Source of the DNA: Bacteroidia bacterium
Lineage (GTDB): Bacteria > Bacteroidota > Bacteroidia > M30B66
Direction: 5' to 3'
Assembly (NCBI GenBank): GCA_019695235.1
Contig: JAIBAI010000033.1
Location: forward strand, 1 to 34,544
Length of the DNA stretch: 34,544 bases
The notes under the pieces are model-generated. The model did not search any database. It was not told where the DNA came from and worked only from the letters and a program-made list of their open reading frames with translations. This document shows, piece by piece, positions 7,756-16,114 of this stretch; position 1 is the first letter of the stretch; each line of letters begins with the position of its first letter. A program made the position numbers and the translations under genes.

Positions 7756-9630
7756 TCAATAGTTATCAGGTGGCATCAATACCAAAGCAGCTCCTTCTGA
7801 ACCACCCTCTAACCTAACAACAACAATGCCCGTGGGAACTTGTGAAACCGTAAACGATTGACCAGCAGGATGGGCACTTAGGCGCTCTTGTTTTAACAAT
7901 CTTCCGGTAATATCATATACCGATAAAATGCATGAAGAAACAAATGGTTGTTCAGGCAAAATCTCGAGATTGCCGTTATATGCCCTTATTACTTTAAATC
8001 CGTTACCGCGCTCTTTTAAATGTGGTATTATCCCTTTTGGCAACAATGTATATCTTGCAAAAAACCAGGAACCGGTATTTTCTGAAAAATTACTGAGCGT
8101 GTTTTTGGCCGTTCCAGGATCAAGATCGAGGCTGGCACGTATGATACTCCCGCCTCCACTTGTGGTCAGGCCACGTAGCCAGCCCAGAAGTGTAACCTCA
8201 TCCATTGGCCCGGTTAAAATTGCTGTTATATTTTCATTCCCCGGACCGGGAAAGGTTGTTAGTCCTGTGAGTGTACCAGAGGTGTCACAGAAAAAGGTGT
8301 AGGCATCCTCTCCGGCAATTGCAGCTTTGATATTTTTCGCTGTGGGGGAAGGATCAAAATCATTTGTACAGGTGTATGAGCCACATGCGTATAGCTTGCC
8401 TGATTGATAGTGTAAATCATACATCCTTCCTGAATTTACCCCTTGCCCTTGACAGTCAGTGAAATTCTTCACCCAAATCACTTTCCCCTTCGAATTGTAT
8501 TTGATAATGAAATCACCACCTTGCTGAAATGGCACATTTATCTGGCCATCTGAATTAATGTCGGCATCAAAACCAGATAGGCTCTTACCTCCGAGATAAA
8601 TATTTCCGGCCTCATCAAGACATATTGCAACAGGCAAATCAGAAGCATCATTCTCAAAATGTACTCCTCCGAATACTCCACCCCATAAATAATCACCGTT
8701 AGCAGCAAATTTTAAAAGCAAACCATCATCAACACCCTTTGCACTTAATCGCAGGTCAGCCGCACCAGGGTCATAATCCCGGTCCCCTCCCATTCCCAAT
8801 AGCCCTGTGAGGTACACCTCACCAAGAGGTGAAATAGCCATATCAATTGGCTCTATGCCCCCTCCGCTTGTAAGGGTGTTTTTGGTCCCGATGAACCATA
8901 CAGAGCGAAATGCTAAACTGGTATCGTAACTGGCTATAAAAACCGTACCGCCAACTGTTGTTTTCCCGGATGGTGTTGTAGCAATTGGTGTTCCAGGGTC
9001 AAAATCAGCGTTGCCCAGCACCTGCCCGCAAACAAATAAAGTACTATCGTTACCCGTTCTAATGATAAACGGTTTTAAAAATGCGTCATTATTTATGCCA
9101 AGGCCAGAAATATCGAATGCCTTGATAAATACCCCGTCAGAGGAGTATTTTGTAACATAGACACTTTGATTTGCCTCAATATTATTTGAGTTCCTGGTTC
9201 TCAAAACACGACTTCCAGGTCCCGGGTCAAAATCAAGTGAGTCAGTAAACAAGCCTGTCACGTATATGTTATCAGCTGCATCTGCTGTTAAATCAAATGC
9301 CTCCTCAAAACTGTTGATTGTTTTTTTTGTTGCCAAATCATGCATCCAGGCAAATGTGCCGTCTGCATTGTATTTGGCCAATACAGCCCCTGACTGTGTT
9401 AAGCCATTAAAAATCACTTCCGGCGCTCCATGGTCTAAATCACATGTATCAGTACCAAAAGGTAATGGATGCAAAATACAGGCAAATGAGCCGTCAGAAA
9501 GCGTAATCAGCTTTCGGGCATAACTGGTCACCTCGCCTCCTATTTTAAAGGCATAACGATATTTAAGATCTTGGGCAAGGCCTTGTAGTATGCTGCCTAT
9601 AAGGCAAATAATCAGGACAACGTATTTCAT
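7756..9630 (-). CDS. Secreted DFDPG-repeat propeller protein with degenerate T9SS tail
   Basis: A 624-aa protein with a signal peptide at residues 1-19 (hydrophobic VVLIICLIGSILQG, cut after LAQ). The body is built from repeats of about 60-70 residues that each carry a D(F/Y/L)DPG-type loop (LDFDPGPGS, ADFDPGTPI, RDYDPGAAD, NDFDPSPTA, LDLDPGTAK) and strands such as GNIYLGG, the pattern of SBBP-type beta-propellers common in Bacteroidota secreted proteins. The C terminus has a sorting-domain-like end (SVYDITGRLLKQERL, VPTGIVVVRLEG), but it lacks the usual YPNP opening. Exported and probably surface-associated; ligand unknown. The WecD-like gene follows 25 bases downstream of its stop, so they may share a transcript. 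Confidence 0.85.
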   Translation of the reverse strand: MKYVVLIICLIGSILQGLAQDLKYRYAFKIGGEVTSYARKLITLSDGSFACILHPLPFGTDTCDLDHGAPEVIFNGLTQSGAVLAKYNADGTFAWMHDLATKKTINSFEEAFDLTADAADNIYVTGLFTDSLDFDPGPGSRVLRTRNSNNIEANQSVYVTKYSSDGVFIKAFDISGLGINNDAFLKPFIIRTGNDSTLFVCGQVLGNADFDPGTPIATTPSGKTTVGGTVFIASYDTSLAFRSVWFIGTKNTLTSGGGIEPIDMAISPLGEVYLTGLLGMGGDRDYDPGAADLRLSAKGVDDGLLLKFAANGDYLWGGVFGGVHFENDASDLPVAICLDEAGNIYLGGKSLSGFDADINSDGQINVPFQQGGDFIIKYNSKGKVIWVKNFTDCQGQGVNSGRMYDLHYQSGKLYACGSYTCTNDFDPSPTAKNIKAAIAGEDAYTFFCDTSGTLTGLTTFPGPGNENITAILTGPMDEVTLLGWLRGLTTSGGGSIIRASLDLDPGTAKNTLSNFSENTGSWFFARYTLLPKGIIPHLKERGNGFKVIRAYNGNLEILPEQPFVSSCILSVYDITGRLLKQERLSAHPAGQSFTVSQVPTGIVVVRLEGGSEGAALVLMPPDNY

Positions 9631-9720
9631 TTTGCCGGATTTGTTGCTCTAAAATAGTTATTTATTTGCGAAATACTGAACGTTTGCAAAATTTACTCCA
9701 AAAAGTAAGTAGGTATAAAT

Positions 9721-9752
9721 AAAAAAGCCCGGAAAAATTTCCGGGCTTTTTT
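9721..9752. terminator. Intrinsic terminator after the small T9SS gene
   Basis: A perfect 15-base inverted repeat (9721-9735 and 9738-9752) with core GCCCGGAAA/TTTCCGGGC flanked by A6 and T6. It lies 17 bases past the stop of the minus-strand gene ending at 9769 and separates it from the next minus-strand gene, which starts at 9630. Confidence 0.92.
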
Positions 9753-9768
9753 AGGAAGAGAAATCCCC

Positions 9769-10824
9769 TTATTTAATAACTACCGGGTAAGATTCTACCT
9801 TCTGACCATTGAGAACATTTACCAAATAAAATCCTGGTGAAACATTCTTCAATGACAGTTGGAGGTTAAATTGCTGCCCGTTAAGGTTGCCGGTGTACAA
9901 ACGTTGTACATGCTGACCTGTAACAGAAAGTAGATCAACTGTCATATTGCCGTTTTCAGCTTTGCCACTCAGGTTAAAGATATCTTGCATAGGGTTAGGA
10001 TAGATTGTAAAAGAACGGTTCGGAATATCTGCAAAACCAACATCGCCCGGGTTGGTGTACCATGCAGTTCCCTGAACTGCTCCTAAATTGACTGTCCCGA
10101 GATCTGTCACGTCCTTTTCAATGTACAGCAACGTAACCCCTCTGGTGCCTGGTGATATCCATGACCATGAATGAATCAACTTGTAATTGAAGTTTCCGTC
10201 AATGTGTGATGAATCTTTGAATTCTTTGATAGTAAAAAAGCGTAATACGTTTTCATAAGTACCTGCCGGAGTAGTCAGCGTTCCATATCCGTCAAACATA
10301 ACTTGCTCAGTACCTGTTCTTACGATGGTATCCGGAAGCATTATCCGCACCCCGTGAATTTCCTGATTAAATGTGCTGCCCATCGTTGAAGGGAAACGAA
10401 ACACGTCGACAGGAGGATTGTAAATCATCGGACCGTTAGCTCCGGGAGGGGGCGGGAAACCATCAAATGAGAATTGAAAGAATCCGTTGTGAGCAAAAGC
10501 ATTATCGTTTACTTCGTAATAATTGTAAATCGAGTCAGTACCTGCCATCCCTCCAAACACATAGGTACTGGTCTGAAAAGTTTCATAAGGACCTTGCGTT
10601 CCTAATGGTGCAGCAATTTCTTCACTGCTCATCAAGGGAGTCAGTGGAAAGTTCCAAACTGAGTTGGGTCCGGTACTGTCGGTGTTGATTTCATCAGGAC
10701 TAACCATCGTTTTCTGGTAGGCTGTACCTGCAGGGAACATGTCGCTCCGGTTGAATGTAGGTTGGGCGATAGCTGCAGCTGACAGCAAGATCCCAAACGA
10801 GAGTATTGGATATTTCATACGCAT
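9769..10824 (-). CDS. T9SS-sorted secreted protein of unknown function
   Basis: A 351-aa protein with signal peptide MRMKYPILSFGILLSAAAIA, cut before QPTFNRSD. The middle (about 25-265) is rich in Thr, Gly and aromatic residues and looks all-beta, but I recognise no named domain. The last ~75 residues are a textbook type A sorting domain: IYPNPMQDIFNLSG, VDLLSVTGQHVQRLY, VSPGFYLVNVLNG and a VVIK end. It should be exported by Sec and then T9SS. The ATG at 10824 is used; a second ATG at 10818 is equally possible. A -7 box ends 10 bases upstream, and a strong terminator follows the stop, so it forms a single-gene unit. Confidence 0.85.
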   Translation of the reverse strand: MRMKYPILSFGILLSAAAIAQPTFNRSDMFPAGTAYQKTMVSPDEINTDSTGPNSVWNFPLTPLMSSEEIAAPLGTQGPYETFQTSTYVFGGMAGTDSIYNYYEVNDNAFAHNGFFQFSFDGFPPPPGANGPMIYNPPVDVFRFPSTMGSTFNQEIHGVRIMLPDTIVRTGTEQVMFDGYGTLTTPAGTYENVLRFFTIKEFKDSSHIDGNFNYKLIHSWSWISPGTRGVTLLYIEKDVTDLGTVNLGAVQGTAWYTNPGDVGFADIPNRSFTIYPNPMQDIFNLSGKAENGNMTVDLLSVTGQHVQRLYTGNLNGQQFNLQLSLKNVSPGFYLVNVLNGQKVESYPVVIK

Positions 10825-10833
10825 ATTTTAAAC

Positions 10834-10841
10834 CAAAATTA
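10834..10841 (-). promoter_or_regulatory. -7 box for the small T9SS gene
   Basis: The minus strand reads TAATTTTG, matching TAnnTTTG. It lies only 9 bases upstream of the ATG at 10824, so transcription would begin almost at the start codon (very short or no leader). No convincing -33 element. Confidence 0.4.
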
Positions 10842-10917
10842 ACCAGCCCAACGGGTGGTTTGCTCCGATTCAACCGTAGAATATAAACGGTTTTATTAAC
10901 AGCGTCAAATTGCCTTG

Positions 10918-12408
10918 CTAACTGTGCATCCGGCGTTTCCAGGCTCTTTTGGATGCCTGCTGCTCCAGGCCAGTACTTTTTACAACAGGCTTTTCTTCCT
11001 GTCTGGCAAGTACTGCCATGATAGCTGCAATTTCAATTTCATCAGCACTTAAGGGCTTTTCAAGTAAGGCTGGGTTAAAGTAGTGCTTTACGAAATTTGT
11101 GTCGAATGTTCCCTTTCTGAATGCCTCATGATTCAAGGCAAATGAACAAAAATCAAGGGTAGTTTTCACGCCAGTTACCTGATAATCTCCAATGGCACGC
11201 AGCATTTTATCAATAGCTTCTGAGCGATTGCCGGCATGTACAATCAACTTACTGAGCATCGGATCGTAATAAATCGGAATATCCATTCCTTCTTCAAAAC
11301 CTCCATCAACCCTCACCCCATTTCCGGCGGGCAAACGGTAAACCTCTAATTTGCCAATGTCTGGCAAAAACTGATTGGAGGGGTCCTCTGCGTACACCCT
11401 TATTTCGATAGCATGGCCGTTTATTCGTAAATCCTCCTGCGAAAAACTCAACTTCTCTCCCCTGGCTACCTGAATCTGTTCACGAACCAAATCTATACCG
11501 GTAATCAACTCAGTAACAGGATGTTCCACCTGTAAACGGGTATTCATCTCCAGAAAATAAAAGTTCAGATTTTCATCTACTAAAAACTCAACCGTTCCGG
11601 CACCAACATAATTACACGAGCGGGCTACCATCACTGCACATTCGCCCATGGCTTTGCGCATTTCTTCACTAAGAATAGCCGAGGGTGCTTCTTCAATTAC
11701 TTTCTGGTGGCGTCGCTGAATACTGCAATCACGCTCGAAAAGGTAACAGATATTGCCATGCGTATCTGCCATAATTTGTATTTCAATGTGACGCGGGGCA
11801 CCCACGTACCGTTCAATGAAAACCGAACCATCTCCGAAAGCTGACAAAGCCTCAGAAACAGCTAATTGCAGCTGCTCTGCAAAGTCTGCATCTTTCTCTA
11901 CCACACGCATCCCTTTGCCTCCACCACCGGCCGATGCTTTAATTAGCACCGGGAAGCCAATTGAGCTGGCAATCTTACGCGCCTCATCCGTATCGGTTAT
12001 CGCCTCATCAGTTCCCGGCACCAACGGAATGTTATACTTCTTTGCCGCAGCCTTGGCAGCCAGCTTTGAACCCATCATCTCCATTGATTCAGGTGAAGGG
12101 CCTATCAGGGTGATGCCCGCCTCTTTTACCATGCGCGCAAAAGCAGCATTCTCCGACAAAAATCCATAGCCGGGATGTATGCCGTCAACCCCTAAAGCCT
12201 TACTCACTTCAATAATCTTTTCAGCTTTCAGGTATGACTGTGATGAAGCCGGCGGGCCGAGTAATACTGCTTCATCAGCATAACGAACATGAGGTGCATT
12301 GCGATCCGCTTCTGAATAAACAGCAACGGTTTTAATTCCCATTTCCCGGGCGGTACGCATAACGCGCAACGCAATCTCACCCCGGTTGGCTACCAGAATC
12401 TTCTTCAT
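10918..12408 (-). CDS. accC: Biotin carboxylase subunit of acyl-CoA carboxylase
   Basis: A 496-aa ATP-dependent biotin carboxylase, which carboxylates biotin on its carrier protein for malonyl- or another acyl-CoA synthesis. Canonical motifs are MKKILVANRGEIALRVMRTA at the N terminus, HPGYGFLSENAAFA, the ATP-grasp glycine loop KASAGGGGKGMRVV, FGDGSVFIERYV, and the catalytic FLEMNTRLQVEHPVTE. The start was moved from an upstream TTG to the ATG at 12408 because MKKILVANRGE is the family's usual beginning. At 496 aa it is about 45 residues longer than E. coli AccC; the basic C-terminal tail (SKRAWKRRM) is an addition. No biotin carrier or carboxyltransferase gene lies nearby, so accetyl- versus propionyl-CoA carboxylase assignment is open. 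Confidence 0.93.
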   Translation of the reverse strand: MKKILVANRGEIALRVMRTAREMGIKTVAVYSEADRNAPHVRYADEAVLLGPPASSQSYLKAEKIIEVSKALGVDGIHPGYGFLSENAAFARMVKEAGITLIGPSPESMEMMGSKLAAKAAAKKYNIPLVPGTDEAITDTDEARKIASSIGFPVLIKASAGGGGKGMRVVEKDADFAEQLQLAVSEALSAFGDGSVFIERYVGAPRHIEIQIMADTHGNICYLFERDCSIQRRHQKVIEEAPSAILSEEMRKAMGECAVMVARSCNYVGAGTVEFLVDENLNFYFLEMNTRLQVEHPVTELITGIDLVREQIQVARGEKLSFSQEDLRINGHAIEIRVYAEDPSNQFLPDIGKLEVYRLPAGNGVRVDGGFEEGMDIPIYYDPMLSKLIVHAGNRSEAIDKMLRAIGDYQVTGVKTTLDFCSFALNHEAFRKGTFDTNFVKHYFNPALLEKPLSADEIEIAAIMAVLARQEEKPVVKSTGLEQQASKRAWKRRMHS

Positions 12409-12438
12409 AACAAAGGCCAAAAATACACATTCAGCGAA

Positions 12439-14814
12439 CTATTCACCCGTTTGTTTAATGATTCTGATAATTTCCGGATGAAGTCGGCCTGCTGTATATA
12501 AATGTAAATAATAAAAGCCGGAAGTGATTCCCGTGAAATCAAGCGTATGCCTGTGTCCCCCCTTAAATTGTTCACTTAAAATCACCCTTCCGCTCACATC
12601 AAACAATTGTAACCCGAAGGGCTCATTGCTATATGAAAAAATATTTAGCCTATCGCCTGCAGGAACGGGGCCAACATAAAAACTTCTTTCTTCTCTTGCT
12701 ATGTTGTTTTCACCTGTGAAACCATAAGGCCAGGGTTCTGAAATTTGTGTGCATCCCCAGCTATTTGAAACTTCAACCCGGTAATAACCCGCTTTTTCCG
12801 GAATAATAAAATTACCTACCTGCCCCTCAAGTATTTTCTCATTGAGATACCACTGCAAAGGCCCCTGCGAAAGTGTGTAAAGTTTATTCCCGGAAAACGC
12901 AATAAGCGGAATTTCCCTTTGAGGCAGCCAACGTACTACAATCACCGTGTCGAGGGTATCTGCCTTGTTTTCTGCTTTTGCAATTATCCGAATTGAAAAT
13001 GCCCCGGACTGCATCACCTGTATTGCCGGATTGATTTCATCAAACTCCTGCGTTTGGTTTACAAACCATTGAAATTCAGTCGCATTACTACTATTATTTA
13101 TCAGTTGTAAACGCTGCCCCTGACAGAGGTCGCTTGACAAGGTACTGAACCGGGCTATTGGTTTTGCCGGATGAATTAATGGGCAATTATCACCACTCAT
13201 TACTGTGACCCATTGCGCAACCTTCGCAGTATCGAATTGATTTGCTCCGCCAATAACTAAGCTCACCGCGAATACCCCGCTTCTTTCATAATATACAACC
13301 GGGTTCTGCAATACTGAGGATGCTATGCTTCCTCCCGGGAATTCCCATAAAAGCAAGTCGTAAGGCGCTGAGCTTTGGTTGAAAAACTGAATACTATCGC
13401 CCTGACAGATGGTGCTATAAGAAGAACTAAACGCTGCCCGCGGCTTTAAAGCAGGATTGCAGGGCATGTCACCCAAAGATTTGAGCGGCTTTTCAAGGTC
13501 TAACCTGCGTCCTTCTGCTACCAAACCATTTAAAGTTCCGGGCCTGTCTGCCCCGTCAAGCAATAACTGTCGAACAGTACTAGCGCCCTCAGCAGGATGT
13601 TGCCGGTAATATTCTGTAAATTCTCCACAGGCTTCCGAATACATCAACCCCAGTGCCCCCGCAACCATCGGCGAAGCCATAGAAGTTCCTGTGCGATAGC
13701 CATAGGCACTCCCTGCATTGGTTGAATAAATACCAGTGCCAGGAGCGGCAATATCAATATGCTCGACTCCAAAGCCAGCGGCAGGGTTCTTCTCATCATT
13801 GTTCATTGAATTGGTAACTGCAATCAGATACTCAGATGGACAAGCCGTTGGAATGTCACCATTTAGGTCAACATTTATATTTGAATTAGTAGTTGCTGCA
13901 ACATTTAAAATACCATGCTGCCCCAATGAATCATACAAAGCGCACCAGATAGGGAATTGCTCTGGCTTGCCCTGATTGACCCCAAAGGAGGCATTTGTTG
14001 CCACTACAAATGCACCTCGCCTGCCATTGGTAGCGTTGTACAAAGCACGCATCTCTGCCACATAGCCATAAGCTGCAATTACTTTGGCTTCATTTTCAGA
14101 CGAACCGGCTACCGGTAGAATTTTCAGGTTCCAGTTAATCCCGGCAATCCCTTGTGCATTATCGCCTCTGGCAGCAATAATCCCGCATACATGGGTGCCA
14201 TGAGAACTCAGTGGAATATTACCGCTATTCTGATAGGCATTCCAACCCTGAACATCATCGGTATATCCATTGCCATCATCATCTATGCCATTTCCAGGCA
14301 CCTCCCCAGCATTTTTAAAAAACACATTCTCTAAATCGGGATGATCTAATTGAAAACCTTCGTCAATCACAGCCACAACCACCTGGTCACCCCTTGAGTT
14401 TTTACCACCAGTATTGATGGCCCATGCCGCAGTGGCACTAATGTCGGCCCCCTGTATCCCACCATTTTGCCCTGTGTTCATCAAGGCCCATTGCTGTGAA
14501 AATAAAGGATCATTTGGTGTTTTATCTCTCAGCTGCACCTTGTGATTTAGCTGTATCGCCATCACCTCTGGATGCTTTGAAAATCTATCAATTAAGCCTT
14601 GTTCTTTTCCGGGAGTACAAGCATAAAGGTGTATGCCAAAGCGCAGTGACAACACCTCAATATGATGCAGTGAACTGTCATCCGGCAATGTTCGGCGGCC
14701 GCTTAACTCCGCCCCATGCCGTAATTGAATGATTAGCTGACCCGCAACATAATCCGGTTGCGCCGCACTAAGCAAGGGGAGCCATACAAGTAAAAACAGG
14801 ATGCGCATTTTCAT
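12439..14814 (-). CDS. Secreted S8 subtilisin-like protease with T9SS tail
   Basis: A 791-aa protein in this order: signal peptide (1-18, ending LLSAA), an inhibitor/fervidolysin-like propeptide (about 22-97), an S8 catalytic domain (about 105-450), two PKD-like immunoglobulin-fold modules (about 460-640), a further beta domain, and a T9SS sorting domain (YVGPVPAGDRLNI, LQLFDVSGRVILSEQ, ITSGFYYLHLY). The catalytic triad is complete: Asp151 in VAVIDEGFQLDHPDL, His205 in SSHGTHVCG, Ser378 in GTSMASPMVAG. It should be exported, processed and held at the surface, where it degrades proteins into peptides. It lies between sucC (23 bases upstream) and accC (30 bases downstream) and may share their transcript although functionally unrelated. 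Confidence 0.92.
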   Translation of the reverse strand: MKMRILFLLVWLPLLSAAQPDYVAGQLIIQLRHGAELSGRRTLPDDSSLHHIEVLSLRFGIHLYACTPGKEQGLIDRFSKHPEVMAIQLNHKVQLRDKTPNDPLFSQQWALMNTGQNGGIQGADISATAAWAINTGGKNSRGDQVVVAVIDEGFQLDHPDLENVFFKNAGEVPGNGIDDDGNGYTDDVQGWNAYQNSGNIPLSSHGTHVCGIIAARGDNAQGIAGINWNLKILPVAGSSENEAKVIAAYGYVAEMRALYNATNGRRGAFVVATNASFGVNQGKPEQFPIWCALYDSLGQHGILNVAATTNSNINVDLNGDIPTACPSEYLIAVTNSMNNDEKNPAAGFGVEHIDIAAPGTGIYSTNAGSAYGYRTGTSMASPMVAGALGLMYSEACGEFTEYYRQHPAEGASTVRQLLLDGADRPGTLNGLVAEGRRLDLEKPLKSLGDMPCNPALKPRAAFSSSYSTICQGDSIQFFNQSSAPYDLLLWEFPGGSIASSVLQNPVVYYERSGVFAVSLVIGGANQFDTAKVAQWVTVMSGDNCPLIHPAKPIARFSTLSSDLCQGQRLQLINNSSNATEFQWFVNQTQEFDEINPAIQVMQSGAFSIRIIAKAENKADTLDTVIVVRWLPQREIPLIAFSGNKLYTLSQGPLQWYLNEKILEGQVGNFIIPEKAGYYRVEVSNSWGCTQISEPWPYGFTGENNIAREERSFYVGPVPAGDRLNIFSYSNEPFGLQLFDVSGRVILSEQFKGGHRHTLDFTGITSGFYYLHLYTAGRLHPEIIRIIKQTGE

Positions 14815-14837
14815 AAGCTGACCATCCTGTGGCAGGT

Positions 14838-16028
14838 TTAGGCAAGAACTTCTTTCACCTTGTCAGCAGCCTCCTGCAACAAAATGGCTGATTTTACCAA
14901 TAAACCTGAATCGTCAATGATTTGTTTTGCCTCTTTGGCATTTGTACCCTGCAAGCGAACAATAATCGGCACCTTGATCTCGCCAATGTTTTTGTATGCA
15001 TCAACAATGCCCTGCGCAACGCGGTCGCAGCGCACAATTCCGCCAAAAATATTCACCAGGATTGCCTTTACATTGGGGTCGCGTAAAATAATACGAAATG
15101 CCTCTTCAACCCTTGCCGCATCAGCAGTTCCACCAACATCTAAGAAGTTGGCAGGGTCGCCTCCGGCTAATTTGATAATATCCATGGTTGCCATCGCCAA
15201 ACCGGCTCCGTTAACCATACATCCGATGTTGCCATCGAGCTTTACATAGTTCAGGTTATGCGCCCCTGCTTCCACCTCTGTCGGGTCTTCCTCATCTGTA
15301 TCACGCAAAGCATAAATTTCCGGATGACGGTACAATCCGTTTTCATCAAGGTTTACTTTGGCATCAACTGCCATGATTTTCCCCTGTGAGGTTTTTAATA
15401 CAGGATTGATCTCAAACATTGATGCATCAATGCCCTCATAAGCTTTGTACAAGGCATTGATGAACTTCACCATCCCTTTGTTTGCTTCTCCTGTCAAGCC
15501 AAGGTTATATGCTATTTTCCGTGCCTGGAATGCTTGCAGGCCCACGCGTGGGTCAATTTCTTCATTAAATATCTTTTCCGGAGTATTATGGGCTACGGTC
15601 TCAATATCCATCCCCCCTTCGGTAGTGTACATTACAGTATTCCTGCCGGTTTGCCTGTTAAGTAAGATACTTACATAAAACTCTTTTATTTCTTCCGGCC
15701 CTGGTTCATAAACATCCTGGGCAATCATCACCTTGCGAACAAATTTTCCTTCAGCTCCTGTCTGTGGTGTTACCAATGTCATTCCAAGGATTTCTCCACT
15801 GATACGCGCCACATCATCAAGTGATTTCGCCAATTTTATACCACCGCCTTTTCCACGGCCTCCGGCGTGTACCTGCGCCTTTACTACCCACCAGGAGGTG
15901 CCTGTGAGTTCCTGCATTTTTTTGGCAGCAGCTACCGCCTCCTCCGGAGTGTGTGCCAAAATGCCTTCCTGCACTGCAACTCCATATTTTTTTAAAATGT
16001 CTTTTGCCTGATATTCGTGAATGTTCAT
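14838..16028 (-). CDS. sucC: Succinate-CoA ligase, beta subunit
   Basis: A 396-aa ADP/GDP-forming succinyl-CoA synthetase beta chain, the citric-acid-cycle enzyme making succinate and NTP from succinyl-CoA. It begins with the family's MNIHEYQAKDILKKYGVAV and contains KAQVHAGGRGKGGGIKLA (ATP-grasp), FEINPVLKT, VDAKVNLDENGLYRHP, GNIGCMVNGAGLAMATMD, and the C-terminal CoA-ligase region ILVNIFGGIVRCDRVAQG. The length is the usual one. The ATG at 16028 was preferred over an upstream in-frame TTG (16064) because the motif starts there and a good promoter lies between. The alpha subunit gene sucD is not in the window. Confidence 0.96.
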   Translation of the reverse strand: MNIHEYQAKDILKKYGVAVQEGILAHTPEEAVAAAKKMQELTGTSWWVVKAQVHAGGRGKGGGIKLAKSLDDVARISGEILGMTLVTPQTGAEGKFVRKVMIAQDVYEPGPEEIKEFYVSILLNRQTGRNTVMYTTEGGMDIETVAHNTPEKIFNEEIDPRVGLQAFQARKIAYNLGLTGEANKGMVKFINALYKAYEGIDASMFEINPVLKTSQGKIMAVDAKVNLDENGLYRHPEIYALRDTDEEDPTEVEAGAHNLNYVKLDGNIGCMVNGAGLAMATMDIIKLAGGDPANFLDVGGTADAARVEEAFRIILRDPNVKAILVNIFGGIVRCDRVAQGIVDAYKNIGEIKVPIIVRLQGTNAKEAKQIIDDSGLLVKSAILLQEAADKVKEVLA

Positions 16029-16045
16029 CCGGAAAATTTTGTGCC

Positions 16046-16074
16046 CAAAAATAGGGTATTTCAACGGATGACAA
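16046..16074 (-). promoter_or_regulatory. Promoter of sucC (-33 TTG, -7 TATTTTTG)
   Basis: On the minus strand TTG (16072-16074) is followed after 18 bases by TATTTTTG (16046-16053), close to the Bacteroidota TTG-N19-TAnnTTTG arrangement. The expected transcript start is about 10 bases before the sucC ATG at 16028, which supports that start over the TTG at 16064. Confidence 0.65.
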
Positions 16075-16114
16075 TGGCAATTCTGTTTTTCTTTGTCATG
16101 ATTGTTTATCCGGC

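Noticed and set aside
10847-10855. Extra copy of the terminal repeat (CCCAACGGG)
   Set aside because: Only nine bases match the repeat's second palindrome; the surrounding 64-bp unit is absent.
12439-14814. Inactive subtilase because of the VIDEG variant
   Set aside because: The Asp, His and Ser of the triad are all in proper motif context; Glu after the catalytic Asp replaces the usual Thr/Ser but does not remove a catalytic residue.
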